In this document: piece after piece, positions 18,019 through 25,742 of the stretch
How positions within the stretch are numbered: position 1 is the first letter of the stretch
How the letters are laid out: every line of letters begins with the position of its first letter
Source of the DNA: Cytophagaceae bacterium
Lineage (GTDB): Bacteria; Bacteroidota; Bacteroidia; Cytophagales; Spirosomataceae
Length of the DNA: 64,000 nucleotides
Assembly (NCBI GenBank): GCA_016722655.1
Contig: JADKIR010000004.1
Location: forward strand, 2,294,001 to 2,358,000
Reading direction: 5' to 3'
Made by a program: the position numbers and the translations under genes
Notes under the pieces: generated by a model
The model's database searches: none
What the model saw: the letters and a program-made list of their open reading frames with translations, nothing else
What the model was told of the DNA's origin: nothing

Positions 18019-18885
18019 ATGAAAGAGGCCATTTATAAGAAAATAGTCCCCAAAAGCATAAGGCTCAAATGGCTTAAAAATAAAATTATAGCTTTTTTGG
18101 AATCCCAAACGTTGGCCGATGACGAAAAGCAGGTGTTTGATTTTCTGAAAAATAATAAGCTTACAATTTTTCCATATTCTTTTCCTGAAAAATATAGTTA
18201 TGCCGATATTCCGGTAGAAAAAGACCTAACTAACGGACTTTTTTACACTTTTTGGGAGGAAAAAAAACTATATTTCAAAAACGGAAAGTCAAAAAAAAGG
18301 GCTCAGATATATTTCAATAGTTTGCTATTAGAACAAGACCCAGAGTCTCCGCATTGCTATCTCGAAGGTGATTTTGAGGTGCAGGATGGTGAAATTATCG
18401 TCGATGTAGGTGCTGCTGAAGGTAATTTTTCACTGAGTGCCATTGAGAAAGCAGCTCATTGCTATATTTTCGAAACCGAACCCGCCTGGATTACCGCATT
18501 GGAGGCCACATTTGCTCCATATAAAGATAAAGTGACGATTGTTGAGAAATACGTTTCTGACCATGACGATGAAAAATGCATCAAACTCGATACTTATTTT
18601 AAAACTTCAGACAAAGTAACTTTTATTAAAGCTGACGTGGAAGGAGCTGAAGGTGAGGTATTAAGAGGTGCTGAAAAATTAATCCAAAATCAGACAAATC
18701 TCAAAGTGGCAGTGTGTACATATCACCGACAAGCCGATGCTGCCGATTTATTTGATTTGTTGAAAAAATATGGCTTTGAAAGCCGTTTTTCCAGGAATTT
18801 CATGATTTATTATTACGGAAAGACCAATGTGGTACAGCCACCGTATCTTCGTAGAGCCGTGTTGAGAGGCATTAAAAAATCCTGA
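18019..18885 (+). CDS. FkbM-family SAM-dependent methyltransferase
   Basis: The 288-residue cytoplasmic protein has a Rossmann methyltransferase core starting near residue 125: motif I IIVDVGAAEGNFSLSAI, an acidic ribose contact in FETEPAW, and the FkbM-specific FIKADVEGAEGEVLRGAEKLI. FkbM proteins methylate hydroxyl groups of sugars or polyketides and are common in surface glycan loci. The gene ends one base before the glycosyltransferase start, so the two form an operon, consistent with glycan assembly or modification. The first 120 residues match nothing I recognise. Confidence 0.85.
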   Translation: MKEAIYKKIVPKSIRLKWLKNKIIAFLESQTLADDEKQVFDFLKNNKLTIFPYSFPEKYSYADIPVEKDLTNGLFYTFWEEKKLYFKNGKSKKRAQIYFNSLLLEQDPESPHCYLEGDFEVQDGEIIVDVGAAEGNFSLSAIEKAAHCYIFETEPAWITALEATFAPYKDKVTIVEKYVSDHDDEKCIKLDTYFKTSDKVTFIKADVEGAEGEVLRGAEKLIQNQTNLKVAVCTYHRQADAADLFDLLKKYGFESRFSRNFMIYYYGKTNVVQPPYLRRAVLRGIKKS

Positions 18886-18886
18886 A

Positions 18887-19855
18887 ATGGCCACAAAGCT
18901 CTCCATTATCATCGTAAATTATAAAAGTTGGGAGGTTTTAGGCCAAAACCTGAGGGCTTTGGTATCATTTCAATTTCCTGATTTTGAGATGGAAATAATT
19001 GCTGTAGATAACCATTCCAATGATGGAAAACTTCCCGGGTTTTTAGCTGAATTTCCAAAAGTAAAGTTTATAGAAAATTCCGGAAACAATGGTTTTGCTC
19101 ATGGATGTAATTTTGGAGCAGAAAATGCTTCCGGGGATCTCCTGTTTTTTCTTAATCCTGATACTTTGGCAACAGCCGAATCCATCATTTCAATGGTAAA
19201 GGCATATCAGACTGATTCTGAAGCCGGAATTGTCTCATGCATTCAAAGTGAAAAGCCATCTTCCTATCAAAAGATTTTACCTTCCTTCTGGACGCTTTTC
19301 GGGTTACAAAGGTCAATTTATAAACTGATTTTTTCGAAGAAATTTTCTAAAAATAATTGCAAAACTTGTACTTGCAAAGCTGTTAATCCGGAGTGGATTT
19401 CAGGTTCGGTAGTGATGATTTCCAGAGAAAACTTTGAGAAAGCAGGGAAATGGAATACTGAATACTGGATGTACTCCGAAGATGTAGAACTTTCACTTAG
19501 GGTAAGGCAATTGGGCAAAAAACTGATTATGCTGTGTGATTTCCCCATAAAACATGAGCACGGAGGTGCAAGCCGAAGGAATATAAAAACTGCCGCACTG
19601 ACCAAAACTGAAGTCATTATTTCACAGCATGTATATATCAGAAACAATTTCAAAGGCGTGGAGAAAATTTTATCTCACACAGTTCTAGTGCTTAATAATC
19701 TGATTTTTAAAAGTTTACTGGCTTTGATAGGTTTGGTTTTGTTTTTTTTACCCAAAGGAAGATTGCAGATAATGCTCGCAAAAAATCTTTTTGGATATTA
19801 CCTGAATGTCATTTTCCGAGGCACCTGGATTAGCCCAAGGGCGGTCCGGGAATAA
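18887..19855 (+). CDS. Family 2 glycosyltransferase (rhamnosyltransferase-like)
   Basis: The 322-residue protein is a GT-A inverting transferase: LSIIIVNYKSWEVL at the N-terminus, GNNGFAHGCNFG, the DxD-equivalent FLNPDT that holds the metal and nucleotide sugar, and WISGSVVMISRENFEK followed by the YSEDVELSLRVRQLGKK acceptor/base region. A hydrophobic stretch near residues 265-300 may anchor it to the inner membrane. The dTDP-rhamnosyltransferase-like branch of GT2 has this layout. It directly follows the FkbM gene, so both probably act on the same glycan. It converges with the phosphatase gene, 6 nt between stops. Confidence 0.9.
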   Translation: MATKLSIIIVNYKSWEVLGQNLRALVSFQFPDFEMEIIAVDNHSNDGKLPGFLAEFPKVKFIENSGNNGFAHGCNFGAENASGDLLFFLNPDTLATAESIISMVKAYQTDSEAGIVSCIQSEKPSSYQKILPSFWTLFGLQRSIYKLIFSKKFSKNNCKTCTCKAVNPEWISGSVVMISRENFEKAGKWNTEYWMYSEDVELSLRVRQLGKKLIMLCDFPIKHEHGGASRRNIKTAALTKTEVIISQHVYIRNNFKGVEKILSHTVLVLNNLIFKSLLALIGLVLFFLPKGRLQIMLAKNLFGYYLNVIFRGTWISPRAVRE

Positions 19856-19861
19856 GTTTCT

Positions 19862-20335
19862 TCAATATTCTATTACCTCAGATTTTGGCTTTCCGAAAGC
19901 CTTTCTTTTGATTACAAAAAGCTTGTTGTATTCATTATCCTCAAGATCTTTTTTCAAAAGTTCTTTTTCAGCAAGTTTATTTACTATTGGTTTCAGAGTA
20001 TTACTATGTCCCACTATCAGGGTGTTTTTCTTCAATTTTTTGAGTTTTTCGATGAATTTATCCTGATTTTTTGCTTCATATACATAAATACTCAGACGTT
20101 TCTGGTCTGCAATCGGTTTGGCAGTATTAATTGTACGGGTTGTATTGGTTGAATAAACAACTTTAATTTTTTTCTCCAACAAAAATACTCGCAGCCTTTC
20201 TGCCCTGGCGGCTCCCTCTTCGGTTAGTTCAGGGTTTTCTTTTGGATAAGTTGATTTTTCAGCATGCCGCACCACATAATAGTTAGTAGTACAACTGTTT
20301 AAAAATAGCAGAAACAATATAGTTAAGTATCTCAT
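19862..20335 (-). CDS. Lipoprotein histidine phosphatase (SixA/phosphoglycerate mutase-like)
   Basis: This 157-residue protein starts with a short lipoprotein signal (LFLLFLNSC, Cys15) and then has the RHG-type catalytic motif VVRHAEKS with the phosphorylated His at 24. A second conserved His follows in LIVGHSNTL, and R[TI] residues in the STNTTRTINTA block fit the phosphate pocket. The family removes phosphate through a phospho-His intermediate. Placement outside the cytoplasm is inferred from the lipobox. It starts 3 nt after the stop of the Tat-exported isomerase-like gene, so the two are an operon; the substrate is unknown. Confidence 0.82.
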   Translation of the reverse strand: MRYLTILFLLFLNSCTTNYYVVRHAEKSTYPKENPELTEEGAARAERLRVFLLEKKIKVVYSTNTTRTINTAKPIADQKRLSIYVYEAKNQDKFIEKLKKLKKNTLIVGHSNTLKPIVNKLAEKELLKKDLEDNEYNKLFVIKRKAFGKPKSEVIEY

Positions 20336-20338
20336 TTT

Positions 20339-21259
20339 TTAGAATTTATCAGATTCAATATAAGCCTCAATTAATTTTTTCTCCCCATCTTTTCCCGGAA
20401 ACATATTTCCGTGTTCCATTCCCAAAATAAATTCCTGATTTTTAGCTTTTGAAACATCATGAATATGTTTGAAAAGAAAATTGTAATTTATTTCTCCGGT
20501 AGTTGGCTCCTTTCTGCCCGGCTCATCACCAATCTGGAAATACCCGATTTCATCCCAAACCATATCCATGTTTTTGGTCAGCTGACCTTCGTTGCGTTGC
20601 ATGTGCCACATATCGAACAGTATTTTACACGAAGGACTGTTAACTGCTTTGCATATCATATAAGATTGGTCTGAATTTCTCAGGAACAAATCAGGCGTGT
20701 CGCTCAATGGCTCCATCACCATCACCAGGCCATGTTTTTCAAAAATATCACAAGCCCGGCGGTAGGCATCAATCACGTTGGCGGTTTGGATACCGATGGG
20801 CAGTTTTCTTTCAAAATATCCGGGCACTACTGTCATCCATTTGGCATTGGTGCGTTTGGCTACTTCAACTGCCTGACGGCAAGTTTTTAGAAAATTATCC
20901 AAATACTCAGCTTTTCCGGTTGTGAGTGAAACTTTCCAGTTGTCGCCACCTTCAATCACAAAAACACCCATTTTCATCCCCAACTTAGCCATGGTTTCGC
21001 CAATTTTCTTCTGGGTTTCGACAGGCCGGGCCATCATGCCGTTGTCTTCCAGTGCCCGGAAGCCCACATCTGAAATAAACTGCAACTGGTCGAAAAGATC
21101 ATCCCCGGCAGAGTTTTTAAACATACCAAAATGCGGGGCATAAAGCATCTTGAAGTTGGTTTTTTCGGGCATTTTAGCCAGTAAATCACCTGAATTGCCA
21201 AAGCCTGCAAGTGCTGCAAGACCCAGTGATTTTTTCAAAAATTGTCTTCTGTTTTTCAT
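20339..21259 (-). CDS. Tat-exported hydroxypyruvate isomerase-like TIM-barrel protein
   Basis: The 306-residue protein begins with a twin-arginine signal (NRRQFLKKSLGLAALAG). The rest is an AP endonuclease 2/xylose isomerase-like TIM barrel with metal-binding candidates in VVMEPLSD, KILFDMWHMQRNEG, FQIGDEPGRKEP and FILGMEHGN, the pattern seen in hydroxypyruvate isomerase (Hyi) relatives. Such proteins isomerise small sugars or keto acids with a divalent metal. Tat export implies folding and metal loading in the cytoplasm and function in the periplasm. It precedes a lipoprotein phosphatase in the same operon. Confidence 0.87.
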   Translation of the reverse strand: MKNRRQFLKKSLGLAALAGFGNSGDLLAKMPEKTNFKMLYAPHFGMFKNSAGDDLFDQLQFISDVGFRALEDNGMMARPVETQKKIGETMAKLGMKMGVFVIEGGDNWKVSLTTGKAEYLDNFLKTCRQAVEVAKRTNAKWMTVVPGYFERKLPIGIQTANVIDAYRRACDIFEKHGLVMVMEPLSDTPDLFLRNSDQSYMICKAVNSPSCKILFDMWHMQRNEGQLTKNMDMVWDEIGYFQIGDEPGRKEPTTGEINYNFLFKHIHDVSKAKNQEFILGMEHGNMFPGKDGEKKLIEAYIESDKF

Positions 21260-21394
21260 GTTTTCCGGGGTTGAATTTCAAGGAATAAAAAAAAAGATTA
21301 AAATATTTTCTCAAAAATTATATTTTTTCTTGAATATGTCATAATTTTGGATTCCTATTTAACCTTAATATACAATCAATCTTGACCTTAAATG

Positions 21395-21418
21395 AGCCTG
21401 CTGAGCAATCGGCAGGCT
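21395..21418 (-). terminator. Hairpin directly after the ridA-type stop codon
   Basis: AGCCTGC (21395-21401) pairs with GCAGGCT (21412-21418), abutting the minus-strand stop codon at 21419. The U-tract side is poor, so termination is likely but not certain. Confidence 0.5.
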
Positions 21419-21790
21419 TTATAATTTTACCGCAATTACTGATATTTCCACATTTACATCTTTAGGCAATTTTGCCACTTGCACAGTTTCTCTCGCAGGC
21501 GGGTTTTCAGTGAAAAAGCTTCCATAAACCTCATTTACTATTGCAAAGTCATCCATATTTTTTAGGAAAATACTTGCTTTTACCACTTGATTATAATCCA
21601 TTTCGGCTGCTGCCAGAATGTGGCCAAGATTTTCCATTATTCTTTGGGTTTCGGCTTTGATATCTCCCAGGGGAGCCAAATCAAGGGCTATCTGGCCTGA
21701 AACATATAAAGTATTTCCTGCTAAAACAGCCTGACTGTATGGTCCAATGGCTGCAGGTGCTTTTTCTGTAAATATTATTTTTTTCGACAT
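21419..21790 (-). CDS. RidA-family imine/enamine deaminase
   Basis: The 123-residue protein matches the Rid family over its full usual length. It has APAAIGPYSQAVLAG near the N-terminus, VSGQIALD, the NLGHILAAA helix, VVKASIFLKNM, and the C-terminal PARETVQVAKLPKDVNVEISVIAV with the active-site Arg. RidA hydrolyses reactive 2-aminoacrylate-type enamines released by PLP enzymes such as threonine dehydratase and protects other PLP enzymes. It stands alone, divergent from the sialate O-acetylesterase gene. A hairpin follows the stop codon. Confidence 0.92.
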   Translation of the reverse strand: MSKKIIFTEKAPAAIGPYSQAVLAGNTLYVSGQIALDLAPLGDIKAETQRIMENLGHILAAAEMDYNQVVKASIFLKNMDDFAIVNEVYGSFFTENPPARETVQVAKLPKDVNVEISVIAVKL

Positions 21791-21896
21791 AAATAAATAT
21801 TATTGAGTATTCGGGTAAAAATACATTTAATTTCCTAATCCTTTAGCATTTTTGCATAAGAAAACCTTATCAACCATCCGGAAAAATAATAATCTG

Positions 21897-23288
21897 ATGA
21901 AAATTAAACTTACACTCACCCTTCTGACCCTTTTCACGGTAAATTCTTTCGCCAATGTAACCCTGCCAGCGGTTTTTGGTTCCAACATGGTTTTGCAACA
22001 AAAATCAAAAGTTAAAATCTGGGGTTGGGCAAAATCGGGTGAAACCGTAAAAATCACAAATACCTGGAATGACCAAACCGTAGAATACAAAACCACGCCC
22101 ATGGGTACCTGGGAAATTGAACTGCAAACTCCTGTTTTCGGGGGGCCTTATGAGCTCATTATTTCGGGCTACAATACCATTAAGCTCGAAAATATTATGA
22201 TTGGGGAAGTTTGGCTGGTTTCAGGCCAAAGCAACATGGAATGGAGTGCTGGCTCGGGTATTGATAGTGCTCAGACTGAAATTGAAAAGGCAAATTTTCC
22301 GGAAATCAGGTTTTTTAGTGTTAGCCATGCTACTGCAGCTTTTCCGCAACAAAATCTAAATGGGAAATGGGATGTATGTACCCCAGCAAGTATGAAATAT
22401 TTCAGTGCAATCGGTTATTTCTTTGCAAAAAAATTGCATCATGACCTTTCAGTGCCGGTTGGAATCATTAATAGCTCATGGGGAGGTACACCTGCCGAAG
22501 CCTGGACTCCGGAATCCGCAATTAAAGCTGACCCAACATTGTATAAAGATGCCATTGGCTTAAAAGAAGTGCCCTGGGGACCTGTAAAAACCGCCTCAAT
22601 ATACAATGCTATGATTGCTCCGATGGTAGGATTTAAGCTGAAAGGTTTTCTTTGGTATCAGGGCGAAGCCAATGTGATGAATGCCGCCAATTATGATAAA
22701 TTGCTGAATACGATGATTGCTTCCTGGAGAAATGCCTGGCAGGAGGAACTTCCTTTTTATTTTGTGCAAATTGCTCCCTACAAATATGGGCAGCCCGAAG
22801 AAGGTGTAGCCCTGAGAAATGCTCAAAGATTAGCCGAAACTACACCAAATACCGCCATGGTTTGTATTTCTGATATAGGAAATATCGATGATATTCATCC
22901 CAAAAACAAAAAAGACGTAGGAAACAGGCTGGCTAATGTAGCTTTGAAAAACCTCTACAATATCAAACTTGGCACAGTTCAGGGGCCCAAACTGCTTACT
23001 TATGAAACCAAAAAAGGAAATATCATTCTCTATTACGACTCTCCGGATCTTAATTGCGACGAAAAATGCAAAGAAAATTTCGAAGTGGCGGATCTTTCGG
23101 GGAATTTCTATAAAGCCAATATTAGAATCAAAAGCAATACTATCACCCTAAGCAGCTCTAAAGTCAATAACCCGATTTTTGCCCGGTTTGAATGGAACAA
23201 CATTGACGAAGCTTCCTTGAAAAATTCAATAGGCTTGCCAGCCTCAGCTTTCATCACGGATAACTGGTGGAGTTTTAAGAATAAGTAA
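21897..23288 (+). CDS. Sialate O-acetylesterase-like secreted SGNH hydrolase
   Basis: From the ATG at 21897 the product is 463 residues with a signal peptide (MKIKLTLTLLTLFTVNSFA); the upstream ATG at 21852 would put 15 extra polar residues before it and is less likely. An N-terminal beta-domain (VTLPAVFGSNMVLQQ ... IWGWAKSGETV) is followed by the SGNH block I EVWLVSGQSNMEW with the catalytic Ser, the FLWYQGEANV block, and the C-terminal Asp-x-x-His in DIHPKNKKDVGNRLA. The family removes O-acetyl groups from sialic acids or plant glycans outside the cytoplasm. It stands alone, with no other glycan genes adjacent. Confidence 0.9.
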   Translation: MKIKLTLTLLTLFTVNSFANVTLPAVFGSNMVLQQKSKVKIWGWAKSGETVKITNTWNDQTVEYKTTPMGTWEIELQTPVFGGPYELIISGYNTIKLENIMIGEVWLVSGQSNMEWSAGSGIDSAQTEIEKANFPEIRFFSVSHATAAFPQQNLNGKWDVCTPASMKYFSAIGYFFAKKLHHDLSVPVGIINSSWGGTPAEAWTPESAIKADPTLYKDAIGLKEVPWGPVKTASIYNAMIAPMVGFKLKGFLWYQGEANVMNAANYDKLLNTMIASWRNAWQEELPFYFVQIAPYKYGQPEEGVALRNAQRLAETTPNTAMVCISDIGNIDDIHPKNKKDVGNRLANVALKNLYNIKLGTVQGPKLLTYETKKGNIILYYDSPDLNCDEKCKENFEVADLSGNFYKANIRIKSNTITLSSSKVNNPIFARFEWNNIDEASLKNSIGLPASAFITDNWWSFKNK

Positions 23289-23320
23289 GTTAGGAGAGTG
23301 CCGGGTTGCGAGTGCCGGGC

Positions 23321-23530
23321 TTTCTGTGAAATTCTGTGTTTTCTGTGAGAAATAAGTTCCGGGTTGAGAGTTTTTTCTGTGAATTTCTGTGTTTTCTGTG
23401 AGAAATAAGTTCCGGGTTGCGAGTGCCGAGTTGAGTTTTTTTTCTGTGAAATTCTGTGTTTTCTGTGAGAAATAAGTTCCAGATTGCGAGTTTTTTCTGT
23501 GAATTTCTGTGTTTTCTGTGAGAAAAATAT
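23321..23530. repeat. Nested TTCTGTG repeat array (120-bp higher-order period)
   Basis: The core TTTCTGTGAA-N-TTCTGTGTTTTCTGTGAG begins at 23321, 23374, 23441 and 23494. Spacings of 53, 67 and 53 nt mean a 120-bp block is tandemly duplicated, each block holding two cores. Each core contains three TTCTGTG heptamers 9-10 nt apart. GC-richer links (AGTTCCGGGTTGCGAGTGCCG) separate the cores. It fills the gap between two convergent genes and is not coding on current evidence. Confidence 0.8.
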
Positions 23531-23546
23531 AATCGTTACTCGCCAC

Positions 23547-24056
23547 TCACATCCCTAAAAGCGGATACTTATGAATAAGGTACAATTTTGCACATGCACG
23601 TGCATCAGATAATGCATTATGGTGGTCAAGAGGTATGTCGTACCGCTGGCAGCATGCCGCAAGGTTAACCTTAAAATTTCCTTTTTTTCTGAAAATCTTC
23701 ACCGTACATTCCCATTTTGACTTGATGTTGAGTTCCTGAAAGCTCAGACCATGGCTCTCCATGGTACGATAAAGCACATTCCTGTCAAACGACTCGTTGT
23801 GTGCCACCACCAGTTTGTTTTTCATCAACTCCTTGATTTTGGGATAAATATCCGCAAAGGTTGGAGCTGTTTCCGTATCTTTTGCTGTGATACCATGCAC
23901 GCGAGTATTGTGATATAAGTATTGATTATCAGGAGGTTGGATAAGTGAATAGAATTCTTCAATTATTTCCTCATTTTTTACATAAACAATCCCAACGGCA
24001 CAGGCCGAGTCGGGGCTGTTGGTGGCGGTTTCAAAATCTATAGCTACAAATTCCAT
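23547..24056 (-). CDS. DEDDh 3'-5' exonuclease (DnaQ/epsilon-like)
   Basis: The 169-residue protein has all three Exo motifs: Exo I VAIDFETAT (D7, E9), Exo II VVAHNESFDRNVL with the third Asp, and Exo III HHNALSDARACAKLY giving the catalytic His and fourth Asp. It is a stand-alone proofreading-type exonuclease without polymerase or helicase fusion. The ATG at 24056 abuts the stop codon of the small CxxC protein upstream, so the pair is translationally coupled. A role in DNA or RNA end trimming is expected; the exact substrate is unknown. Confidence 0.9.
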   Translation of the reverse strand: MEFVAIDFETATNSPDSACAVGIVYVKNEEIIEEFYSLIQPPDNQYLYHNTRVHGITAKDTETAPTFADIYPKIKELMKNKLVVAHNESFDRNVLYRTMESHGLSFQELNIKSKWECTVKIFRKKGNFKVNLAACCQRYDIPLDHHNALSDARACAKLYLIHKYPLLGM

Positions 24057-24290
24057 TTACCTCAGTTTTCTTTCCCAATAATTACTCAGTTTCAGCCTGG
24101 CTATCTGGCCACTATCAAGAGCAGCTTTAAGCTTCGGATGCATGTCGCCTCTAGAAGTCAAATGCCAATATCCACAATCACCACATAAATAAACAGTAGT
24201 GGCACTATTGGTGTCGAAATTAATCCGGGCTTCGAGAAGAGCCTCAACCGCCAGGGTTTCGCTGTTATATTTTCGCTTTGAGCAGGACAT
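24057..24290 (-). CDS. Small CxxC protein coupled to the exonuclease
   Basis: The 77-residue protein has an N-terminal MSCSKRKYNS, a middle VYLCGDCGYWHLTSRG with a CxxC that could bind zinc together with Cys3 and the following His, and a basic C-terminus (LKLSNYWERKLR). It resembles a one-knuckle zinc-ribbon nucleic-acid-binding protein, but I do not recognise a named family. It immediately precedes the exonuclease with no spacer. The -7 element TAACTTTG ends only 4 nt before the ATG, so the transcript may be leaderless. Confidence 0.7.
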   Translation of the reverse strand: MSCSKRKYNSETLAVEALLEARINFDTNSATTVYLCGDCGYWHLTSRGDMHPKLKAALDSGQIARLKLSNYWERKLR

Positions 24291-24294
24291 GATA

Positions 24295-24302
24295 CAAAGT
24301 TA
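24295..24302 (-). promoter_or_regulatory. -7 element TAACTTTG abutting the start of the CxxC protein gene
   Basis: The minus-strand octamer matches TAnnTTTG and is separated from the ATG by TATC only. Transcription would start at or next to the A of the ATG. Confidence 0.4.
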
Positions 24303-24346
24303 AAACATTTTTCTTTTTTGATTCCCTGTTGCACTTGTTTTCCGCT

Positions 24347-24354
24347 TAAATTTG
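24347..24354 (+). promoter_or_regulatory. -7 element TAAATTTG abutting the start of the cation transporter gene
   Basis: TAAATTTG matches the consensus and leaves 3 nt before the ATG at 24358, the same arrangement as on the opposite strand 50 nt away. Confidence 0.4.
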
Positions 24355-24357
24355 AAT

Positions 24358-24996
24358 ATGAAAAAAACGGAAGAAAAATACTACCGTTGGGCAGTTGGAT
24401 TGTCCTGGTTTACAATAATTTATAACATTCTTGAAGGCCTTGTAAGTACATTCTATGGGTTTGCCGATGAAACACTTTCACTTTTTGGCTTTGGGCTCGA
24501 CAGTTTCATAGAAATGATTTCAGGAATCGGCATTTTGGTCATGGTCAAAAGAATCACCGCTAATCCAGCCAGTGAGAAGAGCGATTTCGAGAAAAAAGCC
24601 CTTAATATTACAGGTTTCAGCCTTTATGCATTGGCAATTTTGCTCGTAATTACTTCACTGATAAGTATCTACCAAAAACACCAGCCAGAAAGCACAATTC
24701 CTGGGGTACTCGTAGCTTCTGTTTCCATAGGAATCATGTGGTGGATGATCCAAAAGAAAATAGAAGTTGGCAAAGCCCTTAATTCCGACGCCATCGTAGC
24801 TGATGCCAACTGTGCCCGCGTGTGCATGTACATGTCAATGGTATTACTGGGCAGCAGTTTGCTCAACTTCCTCTTTCCAATTTTGTACCTCGACGCTATG
24901 GGAGCCTTGGGTATCGCCTGGTTTTCTTACACAGAAGGCAAAGAATCGCTCGAAAAAGCTAAAGGAATTCACGCCTGCCATTGTCATCATCATTGA
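24358..24996 (+). CDS. Cation transporter of the CDF-like type with His/Cys tail
   Basis: From the ATG at 24358 the protein has 212 residues with about five or six membrane segments. Conserved acidic residues typical of cation diffusion facilitators occur in FGFGLDSFIEMISG and NSDAIVADANCARVCMYMS. The C-terminus ends in HACHCHHH, a likely metal-binding tail, and the cytoplasmic domain of classical CDFs is absent. A divalent metal such as Zn2+ or Co2+ is a likely substrate, by inference. A TTG at 24352 is an alternative start but sits inside the -7 element, so the ATG is preferred. Confidence 0.72.
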   Translation: MKKTEEKYYRWAVGLSWFTIIYNILEGLVSTFYGFADETLSLFGFGLDSFIEMISGIGILVMVKRITANPASEKSDFEKKALNITGFSLYALAILLVITSLISIYQKHQPESTIPGVLVASVSIGIMWWMIQKKIEVGKALNSDAIVADANCARVCMYMSMVLLGSSLLNFLFPILYLDAMGALGIAWFSYTEGKESLEKAKGIHACHCHHH

Positions 24997-25010
24997 TCTG
25001 ATTTTTTTTG

Positions 25011-25090
25011 GGCAGTGGCCGTGCTTTCGGTTTCGCTCCACGCCAAAGCGTGGGAGCTCCAACAATGCCTCAATCACTGCTGCGGCTTTT
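25011..25090 (+). other. Structured intergenic element: nested hairpin with terminal T-run
   Basis: An inner stem GCTCCACGC (25035-25043) pairs with GCGTGGGAGC (25048-25057, one bulge). An outer stem GCAGTG (25012-25017) pairs with CACTGC (25075-25080), followed by TGCGGCTTTTT. It is far richer in GC than its surroundings and starts 15 nt after the cation transporter stop codon. It could serve as that gene's terminator or be a copy of a dispersed repeat. Confidence 0.55.
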
Positions 25091-25280
25091 TAAATTATAA
25101 ATAAAAATTATTTCATTTGCTTAATTATCAGTACTATATCCGACAACAAACGCTTATATTCGAATACAAACGTTTAAAAACCGAATCATTTTTCTGAGCT
25201 GCCGCAATTTTGCATCGTCAATCCGGTATAAGATTGGCTTTTGCAAAACAATAATTTTTTCATTTAAAATATTTAATAAA

Positions 25281-25682
25281 ATGGCATCTCTAAACAAAGT
25301 TATGTTAATCGGAAATCTCGGTACGAATCCTGAAATCAGAACACTCCCAAGTGGCTCCAAAGTGGCCACTTTCAATATCGCAACTTCCGAAAACTATACA
25401 AACAAAAACGGCGAAAAAGTAGAACAAACCGAGTGGCACCGCATAGAACTATGGGACAATCTGGCTGAAATAGGGGAGAAGTTTCTTCAAAAAGGAGATA
25501 GCGTGTATATCGAAGGCAAACTTCGCACTGAGAAATATACCGATGCCAATGGTATCGAGAAATTTATAGTAAAAATCAGAGGCAACAGCATGCAGATGCT
25601 CGGCAGGAAATCAGAAAAAGCAGAAGTAAAAAATGCTAATGCAGAAGTGCCGGCTGCAGTGAACGACGATTTACCTTTTTAA
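25281..25682 (+). CDS. ssb: Single-stranded DNA-binding protein
   Basis: The 133-residue protein is an OB-fold SSB: KVMLIGNLGTNPEIRTLPSG at the N-terminus, the WHRIELWDNLAEI strand and GDSVYIEGKLRTEKY. The acidic C-terminal tip ending DDLPF recruits repair and replication partners. The linker between OB fold and tip is short (about 15 residues), so this is a compact paralogue-type SSB. It binds ssDNA as a tetramer during replication and repair. A CAATTTTG -7-like element lies at 25205. It stands alone and converges on the carboxyltransferase operon. Confidence 0.93.
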   Translation: MASLNKVMLIGNLGTNPEIRTLPSGSKVATFNIATSENYTNKNGEKVEQTEWHRIELWDNLAEIGEKFLQKGDSVYIEGKLRTEKYTDANGIEKFIVKIRGNSMQMLGRKSEKAEVKNANAEVPAAVNDDLPF

Positions 25683-25689
25683 CAAAAAA

Positions 25690-25723
25690 ATAAGAGATAA
25701 GGCAAAAAAGCCTTATCTCTTAT
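25690..25723. terminator. Perfect 14-bp terminator between ssb and the propionyl-CoA operon
   Basis: ATAAGAGATAAGGC (25690-25703) pairs with GCCTTATCTCTTAT (25710-25723) around an A6 loop. The A-run before it supplies a U-tract for the minus-strand operon; it also follows ssb directly. Confidence 0.85.
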
Positions 25724-25742
25724 TATCAAAAACCATATTAAA

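Noticed and set aside
23321..23530. Regularly spaced repeats resembling a short CRISPR array
   Set aside because: The intervening sequences are themselves repeats of each other, spacing alternates 53/67 nt, and no cas genes are near.
25011..25090. tRNA-like fold because of nested stems
   Set aside because: No anticodon arm, T-loop or acceptor consensus can be drawn; the arms are the wrong length.
24669..25093. Extra open frames overlapping the cation transporter and its downstream hairpin
   Set aside because: Composition and overlap show they are shadows of the transporter frame; none has a recognisable motif.
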